Assembly (NCBI GenBank): GCA_964431685.1
Contig: CAYSLA010000005.1
Coordinates: 1 to 50,282 of the forward strand
Direction of reading: 5' to 3'
DNA length: 50,282 nucleotides
DNA from: CAYSLA01 sp964431685
GTDB lineage: Bacteria > Armatimonadota > UBA5829
The notes under the pieces are model-generated. The model saw nothing but the letters and a program-made list of their open reading frames with translations. It searched no databases and was not told the DNA's origin. Shown piece by piece: positions 17,754 to 25,341 of the stretch. Position 1 is the first letter of the stretch. Each line of letters opens with the position of its first letter. The position numbers and the translations under genes were made by a program.

Positions 17754-20387
17754 CTACTTTCCTTTCGCCTTCTGCTGCAGTTCGTAGAGTTTGTTCATGG
17801 CTTCTATCGGGGACATCACCGAGACGTCCAGCGTTTCCAGCTCGTCCATCACAGGGTCACGCTCCGCCTCGAACAACGAAAGCTGCAGGCGTTCCTGTTT
17901 CACGCTCACTTTCGCGCCTCTCGCCACAGCCTTTCCGCTCGCGCCGTTAGACTCCAGTTCCTTGAGAATATCCTTGGCCCGCTCAATCGCCTCCTGAGGC
18001 AGGCCCGCGAGACGTGCTACCTCAATTCCGTAACTCCTGTCCGTCCCGCCAGGCATGATCTTGCGGAGCCACACGATGCGGTCTTTCTCTTCGCGAACAG
18101 CTATCCGGTAGTTCTTCACTCCCGTAAGCTGCTTTTCCAGTTCATTGAGATGATGATAGTGGGTGGCGAAGAGGGTTCGCGCCTTGAGGCGGTTGATCTG
18201 TTCCGCCACGGCCCACGCGATCGACAGGCCGTCGTATGTGGAAGTGCCTCGGCCAATCTCATCCAGCACGATCAAGCTGCGCATCGTGGCATTGTTGAGT
18301 ATGTTGGCGGTCTCGTTCATCTCCACCATGAAAGTGCTCTGGCCGCTGGCAAGCTCATCGTGCGCGCCGACCCGGGTGAATATGCGGTCCACCACTCCAA
18401 TTACCGCTTCCTCCGCTGGCACAAAAGAACCCATCTGCGCCAGCAGCACAATGAGCGCGACCTGCCGCAGATATGTGGATTTTCCGGCCATGTTGGGACC
18501 GGTTATTATCAGAAGTTGGTCTGTGTCGCAGTCGACGAAGGTGTCGTTTGGAACAAACCTCTCTGCAATGAACTGCTCTACGACCGGATGCCTTCCGTTC
18601 TTGATGCGAAGATCAGCTCCGTCGTTGACTTCCGGTCTCACATATCCACGCGACGCGGCGACTTCCGCCAAAGCGCAAAGCACGTCAACCTCTGCCACCG
18701 CCCTGGCCACTGAGGCAACCGATCGCATCTCGTCAGCCACCTGACTTCGCACCTCGCAGAAAAGAGTGTACTCGAGTTCCTTGGCCTTATCGTCCGCACC
18801 AAGAACCTTGGCCTCCATCTCTTTGAGTTCGGGGGTAATGAAGCGCTCGGCATTGGTGGTGGTCTGTTTGCGTATGTAGTCCTCCGGAACGGCTTCGAGG
18901 TTTGACTTCGTGACCTCAAGATAGTATCCAAACACGGAGTTATAGCCAACCTTGAGGTTCTTGATGCCTGTGCGCTCGCGCTCCTGGGCTTCCAGCCTGG
19001 CAATCCATCCCTTGCCGTCAGTTGAGGCGCTCCTGAGTTCATCCAAATCGGCGCTGTATCCCGGCGCTATGATGCCGCCATCACGGATGGTCAGCGGCGG
19101 CTCCGGCACGATGGAGTGGTCGATAAGCTCGACCAGCGGCTCAAGGAACTCGACTTCGCCCGATAGCGACTGCAGCCGGGGACTCGCTGCCTTGATCAGC
19201 GCACCTTGCAGTGCAGGAAGCTGCTTCAGAGACTCTGCCAGCCCTACCAGGTCGCGCGCGTTCGCGCTCTCCGCGACAATGCGCGCCATGAGCCGCTCGA
19301 GGTCCTGGATGCTTCCGAGCACTTCGCGCAGTTCGCCCCGCAGCAGTGCGTCGTTGTAGAGTTCGGACACCGCGTCCAGACGGCGGTTGATGGCTCCGAC
19401 CTCCAGAAGAGGCTGATCCAGCCACTTGCGCAGCAGTCTGCCGCCCATGGCAGTTCGTGTCTTGTCGATGATGGACAGAAGCGACGCGCCCCTGGTGTCG
19501 GCGCTCATAGAATGCGTCAGCTCCAGATTCCGTCTCGCGGCAGCATCGAGCACCATAAACTCGCTGGTCGAATAGACGCTCATATTCGCGATAGACTGCA
19601 GGGCCCCGGCGTTCGTTTCCTTCAGATAGCCAAGCAGTATTGCCCCAGCCTCCAAGCCGGCGGTCATATCTTCGGCCCCAAAGCCACGAAGCGAGTCAGT
19701 GCCAAACTGGCTGGTGAGAGTCTCCTTGGCAGGGCGGTGGTATATAGCACTTTCTTCGGAGCGAGTCACGGTCGCGCCTGTGGTCTGCTTGATCGGATCA
19801 GCCAGATCCCAGTCGAGTTCACGCAGCAGAACCTCAGCCGGAGCCAATCTTCCGATTTCTTCCAGAAGCCGCCCAGATGCGTCACGCCCGGATACTTCGG
19901 TCACCGCAAACTCGCCGGTGGAGATATCCGCCACCGCAACGCCATAGACCTCGGGCTCGCTGCAGACGGCCACCAGGTAGTTGTTGGATTTGCCGTCCAG
20001 CATGCTGTCTTCGAGCACTGTGCCAGCCGTGACCACACGTGTGACGCCGCGTCTTACTATCTTCTTGGTCTTCTTTGGATCCTCGAGCTGATCGCAAATG
20101 GCGACTCGATAGCCCTTGGAAATCAGACGTGCGACGTAGCGTTCAACGGCATGGTGAGGGAACCCGCACATCGGCACTTCAGCCGCATAGCCTTGAGAGC
20201 GAGAAGTGAGGACAATCTCCAGCTCACGGGAGGCGGTGACAGCATCCTCGCCGAACATCTCGTAGAAATCCCCGAGCCGGAACATCAGGATAACGTCCGG
20301 ATACTGCTCCTTGATCTGCAGATACTGGGCCACCATTGGGGTGACCTTCTTCAAATCCTTGACGTCCTTTATCTCCAAGAGACCCAC
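17754..20387 (-). CDS. mutS: DNA mismatch repair protein MutS
   Basis: This is a full-length 877-residue MutS. It recognises mismatches and small loops in DNA and recruits MutL. The N-terminal mismatch-binding domain starts with TPMVAQYLQIKEQYPD and has the Phe-x-Glu motif in FRLGDFYEMFG. The ATPase domain shows Walker A TGPNMAGKST near residue 630, Walker B SLIVLDEIGRGTSTYDG near 705, and the signature FATHYHHL. The product starts at GTG 20387. It is intact and undamaged, unlike many neighbouring secreted-protein genes. A mutL is not seen in the window; miaB, often its neighbour, lies 23 kb away on the same strand. Confidence 0.97.
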   Translation of the reverse strand: MGLLEIKDVKDLKKVTPMVAQYLQIKEQYPDVILMFRLGDFYEMFGEDAVTASRELEIVLTSRSQGYAAEVPMCGFPHHAVERYVARLISKGYRVAICDQLEDPKKTKKIVRRGVTRVVTAGTVLEDSMLDGKSNNYLVAVCSEPEVYGVAVADISTGEFAVTEVSGRDASGRLLEEIGRLAPAEVLLRELDWDLADPIKQTTGATVTRSEESAIYHRPAKETLTSQFGTDSLRGFGAEDMTAGLEAGAILLGYLKETNAGALQSIANMSVYSTSEFMVLDAAARRNLELTHSMSADTRGASLLSIIDKTRTAMGGRLLRKWLDQPLLEVGAINRRLDAVSELYNDALLRGELREVLGSIQDLERLMARIVAESANARDLVGLAESLKQLPALQGALIKAASPRLQSLSGEVEFLEPLVELIDHSIVPEPPLTIRDGGIIAPGYSADLDELRSASTDGKGWIARLEAQERERTGIKNLKVGYNSVFGYYLEVTKSNLEAVPEDYIRKQTTTNAERFITPELKEMEAKVLGADDKAKELEYTLFCEVRSQVADEMRSVASVARAVAEVDVLCALAEVAASRGYVRPEVNDGADLRIKNGRHPVVEQFIAERFVPNDTFVDCDTDQLLIITGPNMAGKSTYLRQVALIVLLAQMGSFVPAEEAVIGVVDRIFTRVGAHDELASGQSTFMVEMNETANILNNATMRSLIVLDEIGRGTSTYDGLSIAWAVAEQINRLKARTLFATHYHHLNELEKQLTGVKNYRIAVREEKDRIVWLRKIMPGGTDRSYGIEVARLAGLPQEAIERAKDILKELESNGASGKAVARGAKVSVKQERLQLSLFEAERDPVMDELETLDVSVMSPIEAMNKLYELQQKAKGK

Positions 20388-20417
20388 ACTCCAGGCAACC
20401 GCTGCTAGCTTGCGTAT

Positions 20418-20447
20418 ATTGTAGGGTATTGGCCGACCCTACGGCAA
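20418..20447 (-). promoter_or_regulatory. Candidate sigma-70 promoter for mutS
   Basis: On the minus strand TTGCCG (20447-20442) is followed after 18 bp by TACAAT (20423-20418), about 30 bp before the GTG start. Confidence 0.45.
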
Positions 20448-20498
20448 CAAACAGACAGAAAATCAAGGTATAGACAGGTAGCATCCACAGCCATAATA

Positions 20499-20507
20499 TG
20501 CTATAAT
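20499..20507 (+). promoter_or_regulatory. Candidate extended -10 promoter for the small Cys-rich gene
   Basis: TGCTATAAT gives a consensus -10 with the TGn extension. The matching -35 region (TAGCAT at 20479) is weak, as is usual for extended -10 promoters. AGTAGTAGTT follows the -10, resembling the AGTAGTA found after two other promoters in the window. Confidence 0.4.
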
Positions 20508-20569
20508 AGTAGTAGTTCAAAGACGGATTTCAACGACGAAACCCGAATTGCTCAATGAGGAGAACTATC

Positions 20570-20770
20570 ATGAACTGTGGATTGTGCCACGTTTGCAAGA
20601 ACGACGCGGACTGCGCGTTCCCCCGAAATCAGATCATCACGCAATGTGAGGAGTACGAGTGCGACAATGCTCGTGCTAAGACCCCGGCATCCGAACACCC
20701 GACTCCTGTGGCCCTTTGGGCAACCACGCCCGAAAGGCAGATGGCAGGCGCCGGAGCCTCACGAGGCTGA
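20570..20770 (+). CDS. Small cysteine-rich protein (possible metal-binding)
   Basis: The first 36 residues begin MNCGLCHVCKNDADCAFPRN and end ITQCEEYECD. They match a small-protein pattern with CxxCxxCxxxxxCxFPR...QCEEYE that I recall from assorted anaerobes; its role is not known to me, and a zinc or iron-sulfur site is likely. A Shine-Dalgarno (GAGGAG) 7 nt before ATG 20570 decides the start. The last 25 residues (from about SEHPTPVALW) are low in cysteine and do not look conserved, so the natural end may once have been nearer residue 42. Its companion at 45199 is also Cys rich. Confidence 0.6.
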   Translation: MNCGLCHVCKNDADCAFPRNQIITQCEEYECDNARAKTPASEHPTPVALWATTPERQMAGAGASRG

Positions 20771-20845
20771 TCAAGCTGTCCGGTATGATCCCGACGCTTC
20801 CACGGGGCGGAGGCAATGCTTCCGCCCTCAGCCACACGGTAAACT

Positions 20846-20917
20846 ACGTCATGCCGGACTTGATCCGGCACCCATCCGGAGAAGGGATGGGTCCGGCAGC
20901 CAAGTTCAGGATGACGT
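20846..20917. repeat. Composite palindromic element, copy 2
   Basis: The 72-bp element is bounded by ACGTCAT and ATGACGT. It contains TGCCGGACTTGATCCGGCA, then CCCATCC-GGAGAAG-GGATGGG, then CCGGCAGCCAAGTTCAGG. The ends and right flank match the copy at 11173-11258. The left palindrome has the same ACTTGAT loop as the 19-bp repeats inside genes at 24.8-25.4 kb, but with compensated stem bases. Confidence 0.75.
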
Positions 20918-20990
20918 GGTTTCTCCCGCGGATTTGGAGCCATCAGGGAGCACGTGGAAGTGCTCCCCTACGAAATGAAAAGCCAGAGCA

Positions 20991-22316
20991 TCAGGAGTAC
21001 TCACTGGCCTTGTCTGGCATAATCCTCATCATGTAGAGTGATACCGGATACATTATCACACCTATAACGAAGATGCCGATGAATACGGTCCTGTAGGAGA
21101 ACATGTCCGCCAGCTTGCCGGTGAGCATTGCCGCAGCCGACAAAGCAGCAACCCCAAAGATGATCTGCAGCGTGAAATGTCCTCCACGATGCTCGGGTTT
21201 CGGCAGGCCATAGCCGAGGACGGACGACGCCGCGTTGAACCCTGCCAGATAGAAGATTCCCAGTCCTATGCTGACGTAGACCCCGGTTGGCGTCGGCATT
21301 AGTATCGCGGGAAGGAATGCGGCGCTCCCAACCAGCGACCACAGCGGCAAAAGGCGTTTGGGCCCGATCCAGTCAGTCAACCAGCCCAGCGGCGCCGCGC
21401 AGAAAACCCTTACTAACAGCGTGATGCTGACCATGATGGGCACCGTGACGTCGGGCATCTTGACCACTTTGAGTCCATAGACATTGAAGAAGTTGATCGT
21501 GTTGGAACCCATACATATCGTCGCAATAGACGTCAGCACCACATAGTTGATGAAACGCTTGTCGTTCCAGAACGCCTTGAGCATCGCCAGCGACCAGGCA
21601 GGCGGAGACTTCTCAACCGGGGTCCGTTTTTCCTTGGCAAACAGGGCCAGAAGATAGCCACTTTGGATGATCACCCACGTCAAGAGCAGCAGGTAACCGT
21701 AAGCTTGCGGCTTGGATACGTGGGTAAGGATGTGGCGGCCAATAGCAGCCGATATGAGCCCCAGGACGGAACCGACTCCGAATGACAGACCGGTGAGGCG
21801 CGCCCGGTACGCCATCGGAATACAGGCGGCTATGTACTCTGTGTGTGGAAGCGAAACAAAACCCCCGAACAAGTGGTGCGCGACAAATGCGACCAGCAGG
21901 AAGCTGATCATAGTCGAGTTCGACCAGCCCAGACTGTGACCAAGAAGGACTCCAACCCCAGCCAGGGCAAGGGGCGCCAGATATGGAATGTTGACACCGA
22001 AGAAGTAGCGCTTCTTGTAGTGGAAGCGACGGGTAATCCACGGAGAGGTAACGATCCCGAGAAAGCCCGCCCAGTTGAGTCCGGTGATAATGCCAATTGT
22101 CGTGTTGCTTGCCCCAAGGTATACCAGAAGCGGCTGCAGCGCCATCTGAGTGTCAGCCCAGCCCATCATGAAGATGGCATCCATCATGACGCAAAAGACC
22201 ATGTTGCGCATGATCTGGCGTTTGGTGAACCCCTGGTTTTCCGGGGCTTCCTCTTCGGACGATGGTTCTGCGACCTTGGCTAACGTCAAGGTGGTGTCAG
22301 TTGACTCTGTATCCAC
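20991..22316 (-). CDS. Major facilitator superfamily (MFS) transporter
   Basis: The 441-residue protein has about 12 hydrophobic spans in two halves separated by a cytoplasmic loop (about residues 225-240, KEKRTPVEKSPP). The glycine-rich turn after span 2 (WITRRFHYKKRYFFG) resembles the MFS A motif. The GTG at 22316 is the likely start. It follows the SGNH hydrolase gene by 38 bp and probably belongs to its operon. The substrate is unknown; the setting with a 2-hydroxyacid dehydrogenase and esterase suggests a sugar acid or sugar derivative. Confidence 0.8.
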   Translation of the reverse strand: MDTESTDTTLTLAKVAEPSSEEEAPENQGFTKRQIMRNMVFCVMMDAIFMMGWADTQMALQPLLVYLGASNTTIGIITGLNWAGFLGIVTSPWITRRFHYKKRYFFGVNIPYLAPLALAGVGVLLGHSLGWSNSTMISFLLVAFVAHHLFGGFVSLPHTEYIAACIPMAYRARLTGLSFGVGSVLGLISAAIGRHILTHVSKPQAYGYLLLLTWVIIQSGYLLALFAKEKRTPVEKSPPAWSLAMLKAFWNDKRFINYVVLTSIATICMGSNTINFFNVYGLKVVKMPDVTVPIMVSITLLVRVFCAAPLGWLTDWIGPKRLLPLWSLVGSAAFLPAILMPTPTGVYVSIGLGIFYLAGFNAASSVLGYGLPKPEHRGGHFTLQIIFGVAALSAAAMLTGKLADMFSYRTVFIGIFVIGVIMYPVSLYMMRIMPDKASEYS

Positions 22317-22354
22317 AAGCCTTTACCTTCCCCATGCATGGATCGGAGTGTTGA

Positions 22355-23002
22355 TCATATCAGTCCCGCGAGCACGGGAAGCATCGTTCGAGCGATGAGT
22401 TCATGGCCTGCCGGGTTCGGGTGGCATCCGTCCGTGGTCAGATCATCGATGGTCTGCTCTGTGCCGGTGGTCGCGGCCATCCAGACCGAATAGTTGTCCA
22501 CTATCGGAACTTCCTCGTCCGCCGCGACCCTGCCGACCGCATCCACGTACGCACCTATCCGACAATTGGGCCCCTCTTCCTTGTACGGACTCCACGCCAT
22601 CCACGAGCCGGTGGCGCTCAATGGGATGGGAGACATCAACACCGCCTGAATCCCGGATGTCTTGGCCAATCGAACCATCCTGCGCAGATTGGCCGCGTAC
22701 TCGTCAGGCGTAAGGTGAGGTTTCGTCTCTCCCTCGTAGACGTAGCTGTCGTTCGTGCCATACATGATGGTCACGCAATCCGGACGATGGCTAATCACGT
22801 CGCGGTCAAATCTCTCGAGAGCGCCACCGGTCTGTTCGCTGCCAACCCCTGAGGCGATGACCTGTGTCTGCAGACCCCTATGGCGAAGCAGTCTTTCGAG
22901 AACTGCCTCGTAGATCTGATCGGCTTCCACACCCGGCCGCACTCCCTTTGTGATTGAGTCTCCAAGGCAGATGACGGTGCATGTTCTATGTGTGCTCGGC
23001 AT
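22355..23002 (-). CDS. SGNH/GDSL hydrolase
   Basis: All four family blocks are legible in 215 residues: GDSIT (nucleophile S16), GVGSEQT (G in block II), GTNDS (N84, block III), and DGCHPNPAGH with D191 and H194 completing the triad. These enzymes cleave esters such as acetyl groups on polysaccharides. No signal peptide is seen, so it would act on imported substrate. It sits between the 2-hydroxyacid dehydrogenase (89 bp upstream) and the MFS transporter, all on one strand. Confidence 0.88.
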   Translation of the reverse strand: MPSTHRTCTVICLGDSITKGVRPGVEADQIYEAVLERLLRHRGLQTQVIASGVGSEQTGGALERFDRDVISHRPDCVTIMYGTNDSYVYEGETKPHLTPDEYAANLRRMVRLAKTSGIQAVLMSPIPLSATGSWMAWSPYKEEGPNCRIGAYVDAVGRVAADEEVPIVDNYSVWMAATTGTEQTIDDLTTDGCHPNPAGHELIARTMLPVLAGLI

Positions 23003-23091
23003 TTGTGTGTACTCCTGGGCTCACTCGGTTGCCACGCAGGCGTAGTTATGTAGTTCCAAACTGCCGGTGAATGACTGCTGCCCCGGTGTCC

Positions 23092-24105
23092 CTAAGCTAT
23101 CTGCTGGAGCTGCTCTTTGGTAACCTGATGCTCCAGCGGCTTGCCCGAGAAGAATCTCTCCAACTCCATAACTGCAAGATTACCAACGCGGGCGATGTTG
23201 TTAGAGGATACGCCCGAGATGTGCGGAGTAAAGATCACGTTGGGCAGAGTCCGAAGAGGATGATCCTCGGCAGGCGGCTCCGGGTCAGTGACGTCCAGAC
23301 ACGCCGTTATCCTGCCAGTCTTGAGCTCTTCGTACAGCGCTGCTTCGTCTATCAGAGAACCCCTCGCCGTGTTGATGATGATAGCTCCGTCTTTCATCAT
23401 CTTGAGGTTCTGCGCGTTTATCATGTGATGGGTTTCGGGAAGGCTTGGTGCGTGCAGAGAGATTACGTCGGACTGTCTGACCATATCGTCCAGACTGTCG
23501 CAGCTCACCACGCCCATCTCTTCGGCCCGATGCCGGGATACGAACGGATCGTAGAGCAGGGTCTCCAAGTCAAAGCACTTCAGCAGTCTGATGAAGTGTC
23601 TGCCCGCGTGCCCGGCGCCTACAACGCCGACGTTGATGCGGTAAGTCTCCTTTATGCGCTCCATCTCCACTGGATCCCGCCAGCCACCGTTGTGGATATG
23701 GTCGTTGAGCTGGTAACACCTCTTCATTGATGAGAGCATGAGTCCGAGTGCGTGCTCAGCTACACCGACCGCTATTGCAGAAGCCGCACTGCTTACCGAT
23801 ATGCCCCTGTCCCAGACGGCCTCGGTGACTATGCTCTTGACCGAGCCTGCGGCGTGAGCGATCATCTTCAGAGAGGGGGCCCGATCGAGCAAGTCAGCCG
23901 TAAGCAGCGGAATATCCCAACTGGTGATGCATCCATCGGCCCCGGCGATGACCTCCTTGACCCTGGCAGGATCACCATCCGGCATTGGGCCGTTGACAAC
24001 CTCGGCAAAACCCTTCAGCCTTTCGATATCCTGAGAAGCGATAATCCTCCTTCCCAGGTTGTTTGGAATGGAGTCCGGTATCATGACTGCTATTCTTGGT
24101 TTCAA
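23092..24105 (-). CDS. D-isomer-specific 2-hydroxyacid dehydrogenase
   Basis: This enzyme interconverts a 2-keto acid and a D-2-hydroxy acid with NAD(H). The nucleotide-binding motif GVVGAGHAGRHF starts at residue 160, and the catalytic residues are R248 (NTARGSLID), E276 (DVTDPEPP) and H295 (FTPHISG), numbered from the TTG at 24105. I chose that TTG because GAGGAA lies 5 nt upstream; an ATG at 24171 would add 22 unconserved residues. The family length is about 330 residues, here 337. It heads a likely operon with the esterase and MFS genes. Confidence 0.88.
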   Translation of the reverse strand: MKPRIAVMIPDSIPNNLGRRIIASQDIERLKGFAEVVNGPMPDGDPARVKEVIAGADGCITSWDIPLLTADLLDRAPSLKMIAHAAGSVKSIVTEAVWDRGISVSSAASAIAVGVAEHALGLMLSSMKRCYQLNDHIHNGGWRDPVEMERIKETYRINVGVVGAGHAGRHFIRLLKCFDLETLLYDPFVSRHRAEEMGVVSCDSLDDMVRQSDVISLHAPSLPETHHMINAQNLKMMKDGAIIINTARGSLIDEAALYEELKTGRITACLDVTDPEPPAEDHPLRTLPNVIFTPHISGVSSNNIARVGNLAVMELERFFSGKPLEHQVTKEQLQQIA

Positions 24106-24840
24106 GTCTATTCCTCGTGAATTACTCGTTGCTGGAAAGCGGTATGCCAAAGCAACGTAGAGTCGCGTCATCCTTAACCCGATTCAGGACTGATCCCGCC
24201 ACTCGGCATGTGCGGGACAAGTGCCGGTATGGCCTTGTTTCCGGCAGAAGTGAGGAATCTGCCCTTTGAATCCTCGGCACGCTCAGCAGATTCCTCCGTT
24301 CCATCGCAATGATGCGTGCGACGAGCGTTAGTCGCCTGACTGCCCCGCGTTTTTCAGCGGCACGCTCATGTCGGTACTGGTGACCTCATTGTCACCATCA
24401 GTATCGCCGTTTAAGAGCAGCGTGTCAAGAGTGACGGACTGACCTGCCCAGACGACCACACCGGGGAACACCCGTCTCAGGAATCCGGAAGCGCTCACCT
24501 CGACGTCGTACACACCGGGGTCGAGGTTAAGAAACGCGTAGCCGCCAGGGTTCTGGGCAAGAGTAACGCTCTGGCTGGCAACGGTCACACCCTGCTGCTT
24601 CAGGTCGATAGAGACCGGAAGCAAATCCAAACTCCCAATGAAGCCCTCGAGAGTTATAGACCCTCCCAGGGAGCTTATGTCGCCGCCGTATCTGATGCCG
24701 CTTGAGAGCCTCAGCTCGTCCATACTGCCGAGCAGGTTGTACCAGTTGTGCCCGTCTTGTCTCCCGGCCACCGTCGCGGGGCCGAGCACAGGATCCGGCG
24801 TGCCCATGCTAGTAACATCCTGCGCAAAGACCTGAACTCC

Positions 24841-24859
24841 CCCTGAATCAAGTTCAGGG
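24841..24859. repeat. 19-bp palindrome (family B)
   Basis: CCCTGAATCAAGTTCAGGG. Seven-bp arms, 5-nt centre. It replaces the expected FWKNG segment of the LamG domain: the frame reads GGRNII before it and VQVFAQD after it. Confidence 0.85.
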
Positions 24860-25134
24860 CAAGATAATGTTCCGCCCGCCGGACTCTGCGTCCCTCTGCC
24901 ACGTCACCGCGGCGTGAGTCCAGGTGTTCAAGTCCCAGTCGGTTGACGGATCCATAACAGACTGCCAACCGCCCTTGGCATACCAGCCAACCGACATGCG
25001 CATCCGGCCGCCGGTGTAGACCAGCGACCAACTGTAGTCAGCGCCGGTATAGTTCTGCAGGAGCACCCAGTAGCTATTCTCCAAAGTCGGATATAGCCAC
25101 GCTTCGGCAGTAAGGCTGTCTATTCCAAACCCAA

Positions 25135-25153
25135 CCCTGAATCAAGTTCAGGG
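25135..25153. repeat. 19-bp palindrome (family B)
   Basis: CCCTGAATCAAGTTCAGGG, between LamG segments SGVYKKV and GFGIDSL; the phase changes across it. Confidence 0.85.
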
Positions 25154-25177
25154 CGACTTTCTTGTAGACGCCGCTCT

Positions 25178-25196
25178 CCCTGAATCAAGTTCAGGG
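25178..25196. repeat. 19-bp palindrome (family B)
   Basis: CCCTGAATCAAGTTCAGGG, between LamG segments ALQVNYS and SGVYKKV; the phase is kept. Confidence 0.85.
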
Positions 25197-25219
25197 CAAG
25201 CTATAGTTAACTTGCAGAG

Positions 25220-25238
25220 CCCTGAATCAAGTTCAGGG
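25220..25238. repeat. 19-bp palindrome (family B)
   Basis: CCCTGAATCAAGTTCAGGG, between LamG segments QTSFGN and ALQVNYS; the phase is kept. Confidence 0.85.
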
Positions 25239-25322
25239 CAAGCTGTTGCCGAAGCTGGTCTGTCCGGCGATGTAGTGATTGGGCTGGGCGGCTAGACCAG
25301 TGTTGAGCGTCCCATGCACGTC

Positions 25323-25341
25323 CCCTGAATCAAGTTCAGGG
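25323..25341. repeat. 19-bp palindrome (family B) at gene junction
   Basis: CCCTGAATCAAGTTCAGGG. Its TGA on the minus strand is the stop codon of the DUF4091 gene (25338-25336). Directly after it the LamG remnant begins. Confidence 0.85.

Larger units (their letters stand above)
24328..25316 (-). pseudogene. LamG domain protein with dockerin-like tail, disrupted by four palindrome copies
   Basis: A LamG jelly-roll domain is readable in pieces: GTLNTGLAAQPNHYIAGQTS, ALQVNYS, SGVYKKV, GFGIDSLTAEAWLYP, NSYWVLLQNYTG, then WYNLLGSMDELRLSSGIRYG. A carboxypeptidase-regulatory-like domain follows (LDLLPVSIDLKQQGVTVAS), then a calcium loop NGDTDGDNEVTSTD and a short tail. The pieces are separated by copies of CCCTGAATCAAGTTCAGGG at 25220, 25178, 25135 and 24841. 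The first two leave the frame phase unchanged but supply in-frame TGA stops; the third and fourth also shift phase. The 5' end with the signal peptide is missing: the frame abuts the end of the DUF4091 gene at another repeat copy. Confidence 0.8.

Noticed and set aside
19206..20408. A 400-codon plus-strand open frame
   Set aside because: It lies exactly opposite mutS and encodes no recognisable motif; it is a shadow of the GC-rich coding strand.
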